Shown one piece after another: positions 24,010-32,208 of a stretch of 42,530 nucleotides of DNA. Position 1 is the stretch's first letter. The number at the start of each line of letters is the position of its first letter. The stretch is from positions 1 to 42,530 of the forward strand of contig JAZQLP010000058.1 of NCBI GenBank assembly GCA_045542755.1, in the 5' to 3' direction. A program made the position numbers and the translations under genes. Under the pieces are notes generated by a model that saw only the letters and a program-made list of their open reading frames with translations, had not been told where the DNA came from and did not search any database. The DNA comes from JAZQLP01 sp045542755. GTDB taxonomy: Bacteria; Bacillota; Clostridia; Oscillospirales; UBA644.

Positions 24010-25002
24010 ATGGCAGATGCGATCATCAGACTTGAAGATATTTCAGTCGCATTTGACGGCGAGGTAATTCTCGACAAAATCAATCTTGAAATAAAGGATA
24101 AGGAATTCGTAACATTACTGGGTCCAAGTGGATGCGGTAAGACCACCACTCTGCGCATAATTGGCGGTTTTACACATCAGGATAGCGGTAATGTTTTTTT
24201 TGCAGGTAAATGTATAAATGCATTACCTCCTTATAAGCGTTCCGTAAACACCGTGTTTCAGAAGTACGCGCTGTTTCCCCATTTGAACGTTTTTGAGAAT
24301 ATAGCTTTCGGCCTGCGTCTTAAAAAGATACCCGAAAAGGAAATCGTTAAGCAGGTAAAGGAAATGCTTTCCCTGGTTAACCTTAAGGGCTTTGAACGTC
24401 GTAAGATTACCACCCTTTCGGGCGGTCAGCAGCAGCGTGTGGCAATAGCTCGCGCTCTGATTAATCAGCCTAAGGTTCTGCTTTTGGACGAGCCTCTTGG
24501 TGCTCTTGACCTTAAGCTTCGTAAGGATATGCAGGTTGAACTTAAGAATATACAGAAGCGTACGGGTATTACCTTTATTTACGTCACCCATGACCAGGAA
24601 GAGGCTCTTTCCATGTCTGTTACCGTGGTTGTAATGACTGATGGACGTATTCAGCAGATAGGTACGCCTACGGATATTTATAACGAGCCCATAGACGTAG
24701 TTGTCCGTCCCGAGGACGTTGACGTTGTAGCGCCCGAAAAGGGTATGCTTCAGGGTACGGTTACTTCCGTTACCTTCAAGGGCGTGCATTATGAAATAAT
24801 AGTTGATATAAACGGCTTTAAGTGGATGATTCAGTCTACCGACTACGTGGCTGAAGGTCAGCATATAGGCCTTTATATTGAGCCCGATGCCATTCATATA
24901 ATGAAGAAGTCCGAGTATTCCAACTGCTTCGGCGACTATTCTTCCTTCTCCGATGAACTTGAAAAACTTTCTGAACCCGAGCCTGAGGAGGACGAAGAAT
25001 GA
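24010..25002 (+). CDS. potA: Spermidine/putrescine ABC transporter ATP-binding protein PotA, with internal deletion
   Basis: The ATPase of a polyamine importer. Walker A GPSGCGKTT is at 38-46, signature LSGGQQQR near 137, Walker B LLLDEPLGALD and H-loop YVTHDQEEAL. The C-terminal TOBE region reads VVVRPEDVDVVAPEKG followed by VTSVTFKGVHYEIIVDING. In the family, about 40-45 residues (including FVADFIGESN) normally separate IYNEP from VDVVIRPED; here NEP (225-227) is joined directly to IDVVVRPED. The C-terminal tail is highly acidic (EPEPEEDEE). Its stop overlaps potB (ATGA). Function as PotA is clear; whether the shortened linker is tolerated or is an assembly collapse is open. Confidence 0.92.
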   Translation: MADAIIRLEDISVAFDGEVILDKINLEIKDKEFVTLLGPSGCGKTTTLRIIGGFTHQDSGNVFFAGKCINALPPYKRSVNTVFQKYALFPHLNVFENIAFGLRLKKIPEKEIVKQVKEMLSLVNLKGFERRKITTLSGGQQQRVAIARALINQPKVLLLDEPLGALDLKLRKDMQVELKNIQKRTGITFIYVTHDQEEALSMSVTVVVMTDGRIQQIGTPTDIYNEPIDVVVRPEDVDVVAPEKGMLQGTVTSVTFKGVHYEIIVDINGFKWMIQSTDYVAEGQHIGLYIEPDAIHIMKKSEYSNCFGDYSSFSDELEKLSEPEPEEDEE

Positions 25003-25844
25003 AAAGAACAAAGCCTCCCGTTCGTAAAGGCAGTTCATTTTTCGCATCTTTAGCGGCAACTCCCCACGTCGTGTGGATGGTGCTCTTTATAGTTGCCCCT
25101 CTGTTATTCGTTATCTATTATGCCTTTACCGACGTTAACGGTCAGTTTACGCTTGATAATATTTTTGCTCTCGGTAACCATACCGAAACCTTCCTTTTAT
25201 CTGTTTCGATGTCGGTTATTGCTACCTTTTTATGCCTTATAATTGGCTATCCTTTGGCATATTTTATTGCTAAAATGAAGCCCCGTACCCAGAAGATTAT
25301 TATGCTCTTGCTGATGCTTCCCATGTGGATGAATCTTCTTATCAGAACCTATTCTATGATGGCGCTTCTTGATGACGGCGGTTTTCTTAATAATTTTATT
25401 ATGCGATTGGGTTTTGACCCCGTGCATATCGTAGGTACAGCACCTGCCGTTGTTTTTGGTATGGTTTATAATTTCCTGCCATATATGGTTCTGCCCATAC
25501 ATTCTGTAGTTTCTAAAATGGATACCAGATATATAGAAGCAGCAGGGGATTTGGGGTGTAACGGCTTTCGTACTCTTACCAGAGTTATTTTGCCCTTGTC
25601 TACTTCGGGTATAATATCCGGTATTACAATGGTGTTCGTCCCCTCAATATCCACCTTCTATATTTCTCAGAAGCTGGGCGGCGGTACCTTTGATCTTATA
25701 GGCGATACCATTGAGCGTCAGTTCCAGAATCCCGTTACCTATAACGTGGGCGCGGCTATATCTTTAGTTATGATGATACTCATTCTTATTTCTATGGCTA
25801 TAATGAACCGCTTTTCCGACGATGAAGGGACGGTGATAGTATGA
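24999..25844 (+). CDS. potB: Spermidine/putrescine ABC transporter permease PotB
   Basis: A 281-residue inner-membrane permease with six predicted helices. The cytoplasmic EAA loop, which docks on the ATPase, is visible as YIEAAGDLGCNGFRTLTRVILPLSTSGIISG. The sequence LLMLPMWMNLLIRTYSMMALL is characteristic of PotB/PotH. A basic N-terminus (KRTKPPVRKG) lies inside the cell. It overlaps potA at its start and potC at its stop by four bases each (ATGA), indicating tight translational coupling. Confidence 0.94.
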   Translation: MKRTKPPVRKGSSFFASLAATPHVVWMVLFIVAPLLFVIYYAFTDVNGQFTLDNIFALGNHTETFLLSVSMSVIATFLCLIIGYPLAYFIAKMKPRTQKIIMLLLMLPMWMNLLIRTYSMMALLDDGGFLNNFIMRLGFDPVHIVGTAPAVVFGMVYNFLPYMVLPIHSVVSKMDTRYIEAAGDLGCNGFRTLTRVILPLSTSGIISGITMVFVPSISTFYISQKLGGGTFDLIGDTIERQFQNPVTYNVGAAISLVMMILILISMAIMNRFSDDEGTVIV

Positions 25845-26719
25845 AGGTGTTTTCCAAGACCTACGTGGCCCTCGTTCTGGCCGTATTGTATATTCCCATA
25901 CTCATCTTGATGCTCTTTTCCTTTAACAGCACAAACAATACGGGTGTTTTTACCGGCTTTTCTTTGTACTGGTATAAAGAGCTTTTTCGTAACGCTGAAA
26001 CCTTTGATGCCCTGAAGAATACCCTCATTCTCGCTGTTTCTTCGGCTGTTATATCTACCCTTATCGGAACTGCGGCATCTTTGGGTCTTGACCGTATGCG
26101 CTCTAAATTCCTTCGCACTACGGTTAATTCAGTTACCAATATCCCTATGATGAACCCTGATATTGTTACGGGTATTTCCATGATGTTGCTTTTTGTGTTT
26201 GTTGGCACCGCAGTCGGTTCCACCGAAAAGCTGAACTTCTGGACTTTGCTTATAGCGCACGTTACTTTTAATCTGCCTTACGTTATTCTTAATATAACCC
26301 CCAAATTCCGTCAGATGGACAGACATCTTCCCGAGGCGGCTCTTGATTTGGGGTGTACGCCTTCTCAGTCGTTTTTTAAGGTTGAGCTGCCCTTTATTAT
26401 GCCGGGTGTCATTACTGGCTTTATAATGGCATTTACCCTTTCTCTTGACGACTTTGTTATTTCGTATTTCTGTTCGGGAAGTGACTTCCAGACCCTTCCC
26501 ATACTCATATATTCTATGACAAAGAAAGAGGTAACTCCCGATATTTACGCTCTTTCTACCTTAATGATAATCGCTATATTGGCTCTTCTTATACTCTCTA
26601 ATCTTTCTTCAGACAGAGAGGACGGGCTCCGTAGTAAGTTTGATGATGTTCGCAGTCGTGTACGTGAGCGCATACAGACCCGTCGTGAGGAGAAAAGAAA
26701 GGGGAGTGGGGCTGAATAA
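25841..26719 (+). CDS. potC: Spermidine/putrescine ABC transporter permease PotC
   Basis: The second permease subunit, 292 residues with six predicted helices. PotC-type sequences include FNSTNNTGVFTGFSLYWYKELF near the N-terminus, the EAA loop LPEAALDLGCTPSQSFFKVELPFIMPGVITG and LSLDDFVISYF. The C-terminal extension after the last helix is very basic (SRVRERIQTRREEKRKG) and longer than in E. coli PotC. Its TAA shares a base with the ATG of potD (TAATG). Confidence 0.94.
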   Translation: MKVFSKTYVALVLAVLYIPILILMLFSFNSTNNTGVFTGFSLYWYKELFRNAETFDALKNTLILAVSSAVISTLIGTAASLGLDRMRSKFLRTTVNSVTNIPMMNPDIVTGISMMLLFVFVGTAVGSTEKLNFWTLLIAHVTFNLPYVILNITPKFRQMDRHLPEAALDLGCTPSQSFFKVELPFIMPGVITGFIMAFTLSLDDFVISYFCSGSDFQTLPILIYSMTKKEVTPDIYALSTLMIIAILALLILSNLSSDREDGLRSKFDDVRSRVRERIQTRREEKRKGSGAE

Positions 26720-27930
26720 TGAAAAAACTTAACCGTTACCTTATAGTTCCCGCTCTTTTTTTGTTTTTGATTTTTTGCTTTGGCGCTTGCGGTGATAATG
26801 ATACCGTAACTCTTAACGTGTATAACTGGGGTGAGTATATTTCCGATGGCTCCGAAGAGTCTTTTGACGTCAATGCGGCCTTTGAGGAATACTACTACGA
26901 AACCTTCGGGCAAAGGGTAGAGGTGAATTACACCACCTTCGCATCCAACGAGGATATGTATGCAAAGATTCGAAGCGGTGCTACCAGCTACGACGTTATC
27001 ATCCCTTCAGACTATATGATTCAGCGCATGATGAATGAGGATATGCTGGAACCCTTGGATTTTTCCAATATACCTAATGCGGTGCATATTGCAGAAGAAT
27101 TTCTGAACCCTTACTATGATCCCGATAACCTTTACTCTGTTCCTTATACTTATGGAATAGTTGGTATTATTTATAATACAAAAATGGTTGACGAGGCTGA
27201 TATCGGCTCTTGGGATTTGATGTGGAATGAAAAATACCAAGGCAAGATTCTTCAGTTCAACAACGCACGAGATGCTTTCGGTACGGCCATGTATTATCAG
27301 AATATCGATGTTAATACCACCGACAGAAGCGAGTGGGAGATAGCTCTTGAATATCTTATAGCCCAAAAGCCCCTTGTTCAGGGATACGTAATGGATGAAG
27401 TCTTTAATAAGATGAAAGGCGAGTCTGCGGCTATAGCACCCTATTATGCAGGCGACTATCTTACTATGTACGACAGTAACGATGCATTGTCGTTCTTTTA
27501 TCCCCAAGAGGGTACGAACGTTTTTGTTGACGCTATGTGCATCCCGAAGGGTTCTCGAAATAAGGATGTTGCAGAAGCATATATAAACTTTATGCTTACC
27601 GAAGAGGTGGCTGTTGCAAATGCCGAGTATATCGGCTATGCCTGCCCCAACAATCTGGTTCGAGAGAACGAGGAATATATCGCTTATATGGTTGATTGGC
27701 ACGAGGATGCAATGGATATTCTTTATCCCGACCTTTCTACCCTGGAAACCACTCCTTACCGTGCTCTTGATGCGGATACTCAGGAGATTCAAAACGAGCT
27801 TTGGGAAAGTCTGAAGATTGAATCCTCCGTTGGAAGTTCAATACACGTGGTTGCCCTTGTGATAGTAATAGTTTGTGCCGCGTTCTTTATTTGGAGATTC
27901 ATCGTAAAAAGGTATAGATCGCAATACTAA
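26719..27930 (+). CDS. potD: Polyamine-binding lipoprotein PotD with an additional C-terminal membrane helix
   Basis: The extracellular substrate-binding subunit. The N-terminus is a lipoprotein signal ending FGAC with the lipidated Cys at 24. The mature protein has the PotD/PotF fold signatures: LNVYNWGEYI, SYDVIIPSDYMIQRM, YSVPYTYGIVGIIYN and the C-lobe VFVDAMCIPKGSRNKDVAEAYINFML. Aromatic residues and acids in these blocks contact polyamines in E. coli PotD. The last 30 residues form a hydrophobic helix (VVALVIVIVCAAFFIWRF) followed by a basic tail (KRYRSQY), so the protein may be anchored at both ends. The -3 position of the lipobox is Phe, slightly atypical. Confidence 0.92.
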   Translation: MKKLNRYLIVPALFLFLIFCFGACGDNDTVTLNVYNWGEYISDGSEESFDVNAAFEEYYYETFGQRVEVNYTTFASNEDMYAKIRSGATSYDVIIPSDYMIQRMMNEDMLEPLDFSNIPNAVHIAEEFLNPYYDPDNLYSVPYTYGIVGIIYNTKMVDEADIGSWDLMWNEKYQGKILQFNNARDAFGTAMYYQNIDVNTTDRSEWEIALEYLIAQKPLVQGYVMDEVFNKMKGESAAIAPYYAGDYLTMYDSNDALSFFYPQEGTNVFVDAMCIPKGSRNKDVAEAYINFMLTEEVAVANAEYIGYACPNNLVRENEEYIAYMVDWHEDAMDILYPDLSTLETTPYRALDADTQEIQNELWESLKIESSVGSSIHVVALVIVIVCAAFFIWRFIVKRYRSQY

Positions 27931-27937
27931 GATTGAA

Positions 27938-27968
27938 AAGACCACCGCATTTGCGGTGGTCTTAACTA
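27938..27968. terminator. Bidirectional terminator after the pot operon
   Basis: A 12-base-pair stem (27938-27949 with 27952-27963) and a two-base apex. The T-run is better on the minus strand (TTTTC), so it serves both potD and the convergent Tim44-like gene. Confidence 0.8.
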
Positions 27969-27969
27969 T

Positions 27970-28947
27970 TTATTCTTTTATTATTACCGGAGTGTTGTTT
28001 ACGTTTGTTTGATTAGCTCCTTCGTACTCATACATAACCCAGTCGAACTCTCCGCTGGTTATTACGGAGTCGCAGTATTCGCATTGGCCTGCGCTTGTTA
28101 CGGTGGTGGGTGCTCCGCAGTTGGGACAGTTCGTGGTACTGTGGTTGCTCATATTAACGTCTGTCTTTATGCCGTTTTTACGGATAAAACCAATCATATA
28201 GCCCAGCTCGTATTCGGCATCCTTGTTGCCTTTTATTAGCTCACCGCTTTTTTCGTCTATGATGTAGTCACCCATACGGGCTTTAATAAATACTGTCAAA
28301 TATTCGTAGTCCTTATCCCTAACATATCTGTTCAGGTAGGCTTCTTTTATGTTAACACGCTCGATTACGTTTATTCTGCCTAACCTTTTGTACTCTTCAA
28401 GCTGAAGCTCGTGCTGTCTGAAAAGCTCTTCTTTTTCAAAGGGCCTTATTTTTGACCAGTCTCTCGTAGTCCACGCCGTTTGGAGGGTCATGAAAGTTTC
28501 TTTTGTCCAGGCCAAAAACTTTTCGGCGTTGAAATTCGGGTCTGTCTTTTTAAGCGCAGCTTCTATTTCCTGGGTGTTGTCTTTTATAAAGGGCAAGGTT
28601 TTTTGCACTGTAGTCGGTATTGCTGATCCACTGCCGGATGAACCGTTTTTTCTTTTGTTGCGTGCGCCTAATACTGTGACTATAAGAACTATTGCGATTA
28701 TGATAACGATTGCAGGAATGTCAGGAGAACCGTCATCTTCAAAGTAATAATCATCGTCCGAATAGCCGTAATCCCATTCCCATCCTGAATCCCAACTGCC
28801 GCTATCCCAATCGCTACCTCCGCCCCAATCACTGCCGCCGTAATCGTTTGTGTTTCCTACGTCAAGAGGCATCGCTGCAAAAATAGGCGTTGTCAGCAGG
28901 ATAGCCGATATTATTAATGTGAAAGTAATCATAATTATGCGTTTCAT
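27970..28947 (-). CDS. Membrane-anchored Tim44-like domain protein with C-terminal zinc ribbon
   Basis: A 325-residue protein of unknown function. In order: a signal peptide (1 to about 24, cleavage near IFAA); a low-complexity Gly/Ser/Asp/Trp/Tyr region (about 32-70, with repeated SDW and SW units); a membrane helix (IVIIIAIVLIVTVLG) followed by a basic ARNKRKNG stop-transfer; a Tim44-like domain (about 115-265, LPFIKDNTQEIEAALKK and WTTRDWSKIRPF); and a zinc ribbon with CPNCG and CEYC. The basic segment predicts that the Tim44-like and zinc parts are cytoplasmic. The ATG at 28947 has AAAGGA nine bases upstream and is chosen over a longer start inside maf. It overlaps the end of maf by 18 bases. 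Confidence 0.75.
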   Translation of the reverse strand: MKRIIMITFTLIISAILLTTPIFAAMPLDVGNTNDYGGSDWGGGSDWDSGSWDSGWEWDYGYSDDDYYFEDDGSPDIPAIVIIIAIVLIVTVLGARNKRKNGSSGSGSAIPTTVQKTLPFIKDNTQEIEAALKKTDPNFNAEKFLAWTKETFMTLQTAWTTRDWSKIRPFEKEELFRQHELQLEEYKRLGRINVIERVNIKEAYLNRYVRDKDYEYLTVFIKARMGDYIIDEKSGELIKGNKDAEYELGYMIGFIRKNGIKTDVNMSNHSTTNCPNCGAPTTVTSAGQCEYCDSVITSGEFDWVMYEYEGANQTNVNNTPVIIKE

Positions 28948-28963
28948 ATGTATAATTCCTTTC

Positions 28964-29548
28964 TTAGATTTCCTCTTTCTTAACTTTAATTCCAATGCTT
29001 TGAAGAGTTGTTCTTATTCTATTTACGGGGAAGCCCACCACGTTGTAATAATCCCCGATAAGCTCCTCAACGAATTTGCCCGCAATCCCTTGAACTGCAT
29101 ACCCTCCTGCCTTATCGTATGGTTCATCGCAGGAGATGTATTCTTCAATTTCTTGCTCCGTCAGGGGGCGGAATCTTACTACTGTGGTTTCTGAAAATGA
29201 GATTGTGTTTTTATCCTTAATAACTGTAACGCCTGTTATTACTTTGTGGGATATACCGGACAACATGCTTATCATTCTTCTTGCGTCGTCCTTGTCTTTG
29301 GGTTTTCCAAGAACCTCGTTGTTAGCAATAACTACGGTATCGCAACCTATTACTACTGAATCTTTGTGGTCTTTTGCGATACTCAATGCCTTTCTTGAAG
29401 AAAGTATAAGCGGAATTTCATCCGTGGGAACGTTATTATCAATGCTCTCGTCGGCAGAAGAGGGGATAACCGTAAAATCATCTGTTATCTTTTTTATAAG
29501 CTCAATGCGACGGGGAGAGGCAGATGCTAATATTACCGTAATGTTCAC
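28964..29548 (-). CDS. maf: Maf family nucleotide pyrophosphatase
   Basis: A house-cleaning enzyme that hydrolyses dTTP/UTP or modified nucleotides to monophosphates. The family's N-terminal LASASPRRIELIKK, the SSRKA block, the GCDTVVI strand with the catalytic Asp, and DKAGGYAVQGIAGKFVEELIGDYYNVVGFP are all present. Length about 194 residues. The start is uncertain: the GTG at 29548 is only one base after AAAGGA, whereas an ATT at 29542 would have ideal spacing (seven bases) and give a protein beginning close to the family norm. In Bacillus, Maf is linked to septum inhibition. Confidence 0.93.
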   Translation of the reverse strand: MNITVILASASPRRIELIKKITDDFTVIPSSADESIDNNVPTDEIPLILSSRKALSIAKDHKDSVVIGCDTVVIANNEVLGKPKDKDDARRMISMLSGISHKVITGVTVIKDKNTISFSETTVVRFRPLTEQEIEEYISCDEPYDKAGGYAVQGIAGKFVEELIGDYYNVVGFPVNRIRTTLQSIGIKVKKEEI

Positions 29549-29570
29549 GTCCTTTGTTTTTATTGGGAGA

Positions 29571-30218
29571 TTAAGCGAATTTTTTTAATAATACTTCTCG
29601 TAATTGAGTAGCCGTGTCGTAAACTTTATCACTTAGCTGTAAAAGTCGCTCTTTTGATTGGTGGCCCCATGATACGAATATGCAGTCTGCTCCAATACTT
29701 TTTGCTACTGCCATATCGTGGTCAGTATCGCCTATAAGAAGGGGAGTTTTAAGGTTATGTTCTGCCATAAGCTTTTTGCCTATGCCTTCTTTTCCCGATG
29801 CCATGTAGTCGCTTAAGCCGTAAATTTGATCGATATATTCAGATATTCCGAGATTTCTTGAATATTCTTCCAGCATTTTTTGCTCACAAGCAGAAAGAAT
29901 ATACATCTTAACGTTCTTTTTGTGAAGTTCTTCAAGTAATTCCTTTATTCCCAATTTTAAGGTGCAGTTTTGGGTTGCTTTATTGTATCTTTCTATATAT
30001 TCTTCCGACATTGCCTTAAAATCCTCTTTTTCAAGGTCAAATCCTGCCTTTATGTAATAATCTCTTATGGGAAAACCAAAGATTTCCTTGTATTGGTCAA
30101 GATTGGGTAAGGGGCTGTGACCTCTCACAGTAAGCATGTCGTTTAGTAATGAGAAACATACCTCAAGGTCATCGTAAAGCGTGCCGTTGAAGTCCCAGAT
30201 GATACTGTCGTATTTCAC
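29571..30218 (-). CDS. HAD superfamily hydrolase, phosphoglycolate phosphatase-like
   Basis: A 215-residue cytoplasmic phosphatase of HAD subfamily I. Motif I is IIWDFNGTLYDD: the nucleophile Asp is present, but the second position is Asn instead of the usual Asp, a variant found in a recognised HAD subgroup. Motif II is YILSA, and motif III/IV reads LLIGDTDHDMAVAKSIGADCIFVSWG with the metal-binding Asp pair. The cap domain between residues about 15 and 85 is all-helical. The substrate is unknown. GGAGG precedes the ATG, and a consensus promoter lies 46 bases upstream. The Maf gene follows after 22 bases. Confidence 0.85.
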   Translation of the reverse strand: MKYDSIIWDFNGTLYDDLEVCFSLLNDMLTVRGHSPLPNLDQYKEIFGFPIRDYYIKAGFDLEKEDFKAMSEEYIERYNKATQNCTLKLGIKELLEELHKKNVKMYILSACEQKMLEEYSRNLGISEYIDQIYGLSDYMASGKEGIGKKLMAEHNLKTPLLIGDTDHDMAVAKSIGADCIFVSWGHQSKERLLQLSDKVYDTATQLREVLLKKFA

Positions 30219-30263
30219 GATAATCCTCCATAACCTCGGGTGGTGATTTTTATCTTTACAATT

Positions 30264-30292
30264 ATTATATACGAAAACTGAATTTATGTCAA
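30264..30292 (-). promoter_or_regulatory. Sigma-A promoter of the HAD-maf-Tim44-like unit
   Basis: On the minus strand TTGACA (30292-30287), a 17-base spacer and TATAAT (30269-30264), a consensus match. Confidence 0.9.
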
Positions 30293-30353
30293 TAGTTGAG
30301 CATAAAAGCCGATTATAAAAAAATAGAGGAAAAGGGAAGAATCCTGCGTATCT

Positions 30354-30359
30354 TATAAT
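30354..30359 (+). promoter_or_regulatory. Possible -10 box of dnaG
   Basis: TATAAT 29 bases before the dnaG ATG; no convincing -35 box is seen, so this is tentative. Confidence 0.35.
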
Positions 30360-30387
30360 ATCGACTTTTTTAGGAAGGGGTAAAGTT

Positions 30388-32172
30388 ATGGCATATTTGT
30401 TTGACGAGGACTTCTTGGCACAGCTCAGATTGAAGTGTGATATAGAAAACGTTGTTTCCAGATACGTGCAGTTAAAGCGGGCAGGTAGCAGTATAATCGG
30501 TCTTTGTCCTTTTCACAATGAAAAAACTCCTTCCTTCCACGTTAGACCCGATAAGGGGTATTTCCACTGCTTTGGCTGCGGTGCTGGCGGTGACGTTATA
30601 AGCTTTGTTATGCGAATGGAAAACCTTTCGTATCAGGAGGCTGTTGTTCAGCTTGCTGAAAGTGTTGGTATGGAGATTCCCAAGCGAGAGGGATATTCTG
30701 GAGAGGCGGCGCAAAGGCGAAAAGCTATTTTTGAAATGAACCGAAAAGCCGCACGCTTTTTTTATGACGAGCTTAAATCCCCTCGAGGAAAGGATGCCCT
30801 TGCTTATTTCCATAACCGTGGACTCACAGATAAGACTATAACCCGATTCGGCTTGGGATATTCTCCCGATTCTTGGGACAGTTTGTTTAAATATCTGGTA
30901 GCAGAAGGGTATAAAATAGAGGATATAAAAGCCTCGGGGCTTGTTACCGTATCCCAAAAAGAGGACGGGAAATCGGCTCGTATCTTTGACCGTTTCAGAA
31001 ACCGCGTTATGTTTCCCATAATTGACCAAAAGGGTAACGTTATCGGCTTTGGCGGCAGAACTATGGGGAATGACGTAGCTAAATATCTGAATACCGCTGA
31101 AACGTCAGTGTTTAAAAAGGGACAGAATCTGTATGCAATAAATATTGCAAAGTCATCCCAAGAAAAAGGCCTTATACTTTGCGAAGGGTATATGGACGTT
31201 ATTGCTTTGCATCAGGCAGGCTTCTCAAACGCCGTCGCAACTCTCGGAACTGCTCTTACGCCACAGCAGGCGAAGCTTATAAAGCGTATAACCTCTGACG
31301 TAGTTCTCTGCTACGACAGTGACGAAGCTGGAAGAAATGCTACCAAGAGGGCGATAGATATTCTTTCAAACGAGGAAATCAGGGTGAAGGTGATTACCGT
31401 TACCGGAGGGAAAGACCCTGACGAATTTATAAAGACCCACGGGGCCGCAAGTTTCCGTAAACTTATTGAGGGCGGTGTTAACCGAGTTGATTATAAGCTT
31501 AATGAGATACGGGGACGCTACAGTATTGATATTCCCGAAGAAAAAGTAGAATGTATGAAGGAAATGGTTGCTGTCCTTGCCGGCTTGAGAAATAAAATCG
31601 AGCTCGAAATCTATATTAAGCGAGTCTCGGAACAAATGGAAATATCTGCCGAAAGTATACAGGCTGAAATAAATGTATATCTTCGTAGGCTTTCTATGAA
31701 GAGAGCTAATGACGAAAAACGTAAAACGGTAAACGATACGGTGCGTCCCGCTGATAAGGTAAACCCTCAGCGCTCTCAGAATCCCAGGGCGGCTGCGGCT
31801 GAAGATGCGGTTATTACCGTAATGCTTAACAGTCCCGAATACCTATCCGACATAACGGGTATTTTGTCGGCTGACGACTTTGTAACTGATTTTAACAGGA
31901 AAGTCTTTTTGCTTTTAAGTGAAAAAATTCCTCTTAATACTACTGCAGAGCCAATATTACTCCTAGCTCAGGAGCTGAATCCCGATGAGATGGGAAAGCT
32001 TACGGCTATGGTGAAGGAAGACAGGGCTCTCAGTATAGATAAATCAAGAGTTGCTCTTATATGTAAACGGCTACAAGACGAAAAGGTTAAGAGTCTTGCT
32101 TCCGGAATGAAAGGCATCAGTGATTCAGAGCTTGATGCTGCCTTGAACAGGATAAAGAACAATAAGGGCTGA
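30388..32172 (+). CDS. dnaG: DNA primase DnaG
   Basis: Makes RNA primers for chromosomal replication. The N-terminal zinc-binding domain has C40, H43, C61 and C64 (CPFH and CFGCG). The RNA polymerase domain includes FHNRGLTDKTITRFGLGYSPDSW and FRNRVMFPIIDQKGNVIGFGGR. The TOPRIM domain carries EGYMDVIALHQAG and the acidic CYDSDEAGRNA. The C-terminal roughly 130 residues form the helicase-interacting region. The length of 594 residues is normal. The ribosome site GGAAGGGG lies seven bases upstream. It sits directly before rpoD, the remnant of the macromolecular synthesis operon without rpsU. Confidence 0.97.
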   Translation: MAYLFDEDFLAQLRLKCDIENVVSRYVQLKRAGSSIIGLCPFHNEKTPSFHVRPDKGYFHCFGCGAGGDVISFVMRMENLSYQEAVVQLAESVGMEIPKREGYSGEAAQRRKAIFEMNRKAARFFYDELKSPRGKDALAYFHNRGLTDKTITRFGLGYSPDSWDSLFKYLVAEGYKIEDIKASGLVTVSQKEDGKSARIFDRFRNRVMFPIIDQKGNVIGFGGRTMGNDVAKYLNTAETSVFKKGQNLYAINIAKSSQEKGLILCEGYMDVIALHQAGFSNAVATLGTALTPQQAKLIKRITSDVVLCYDSDEAGRNATKRAIDILSNEEIRVKVITVTGGKDPDEFIKTHGAASFRKLIEGGVNRVDYKLNEIRGRYSIDIPEEKVECMKEMVAVLAGLRNKIELEIYIKRVSEQMEISAESIQAEINVYLRRLSMKRANDEKRKTVNDTVRPADKVNPQRSQNPRAAAAEDAVITVMLNSPEYLSDITGILSADDFVTDFNRKVFLLLSEKIPLNTTAEPILLLAQELNPDEMGKLTAMVKEDRALSIDKSRVALICKRLQDEKVKSLASGMKGISDSELDAALNRIKNNKG

Positions 32173-32208
32173 TTAAAATGTGTGTGTTAAAAAGAAAGGA
32201 TTGATAAT

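Noticed and set aside
29571..30218. HAD motif DFNGT as a broken active site
   Set aside because: The nucleophilic Asp is present, and the Asn variant at the second position occurs in a recognised HAD subgroup, so inactivity is not implied.
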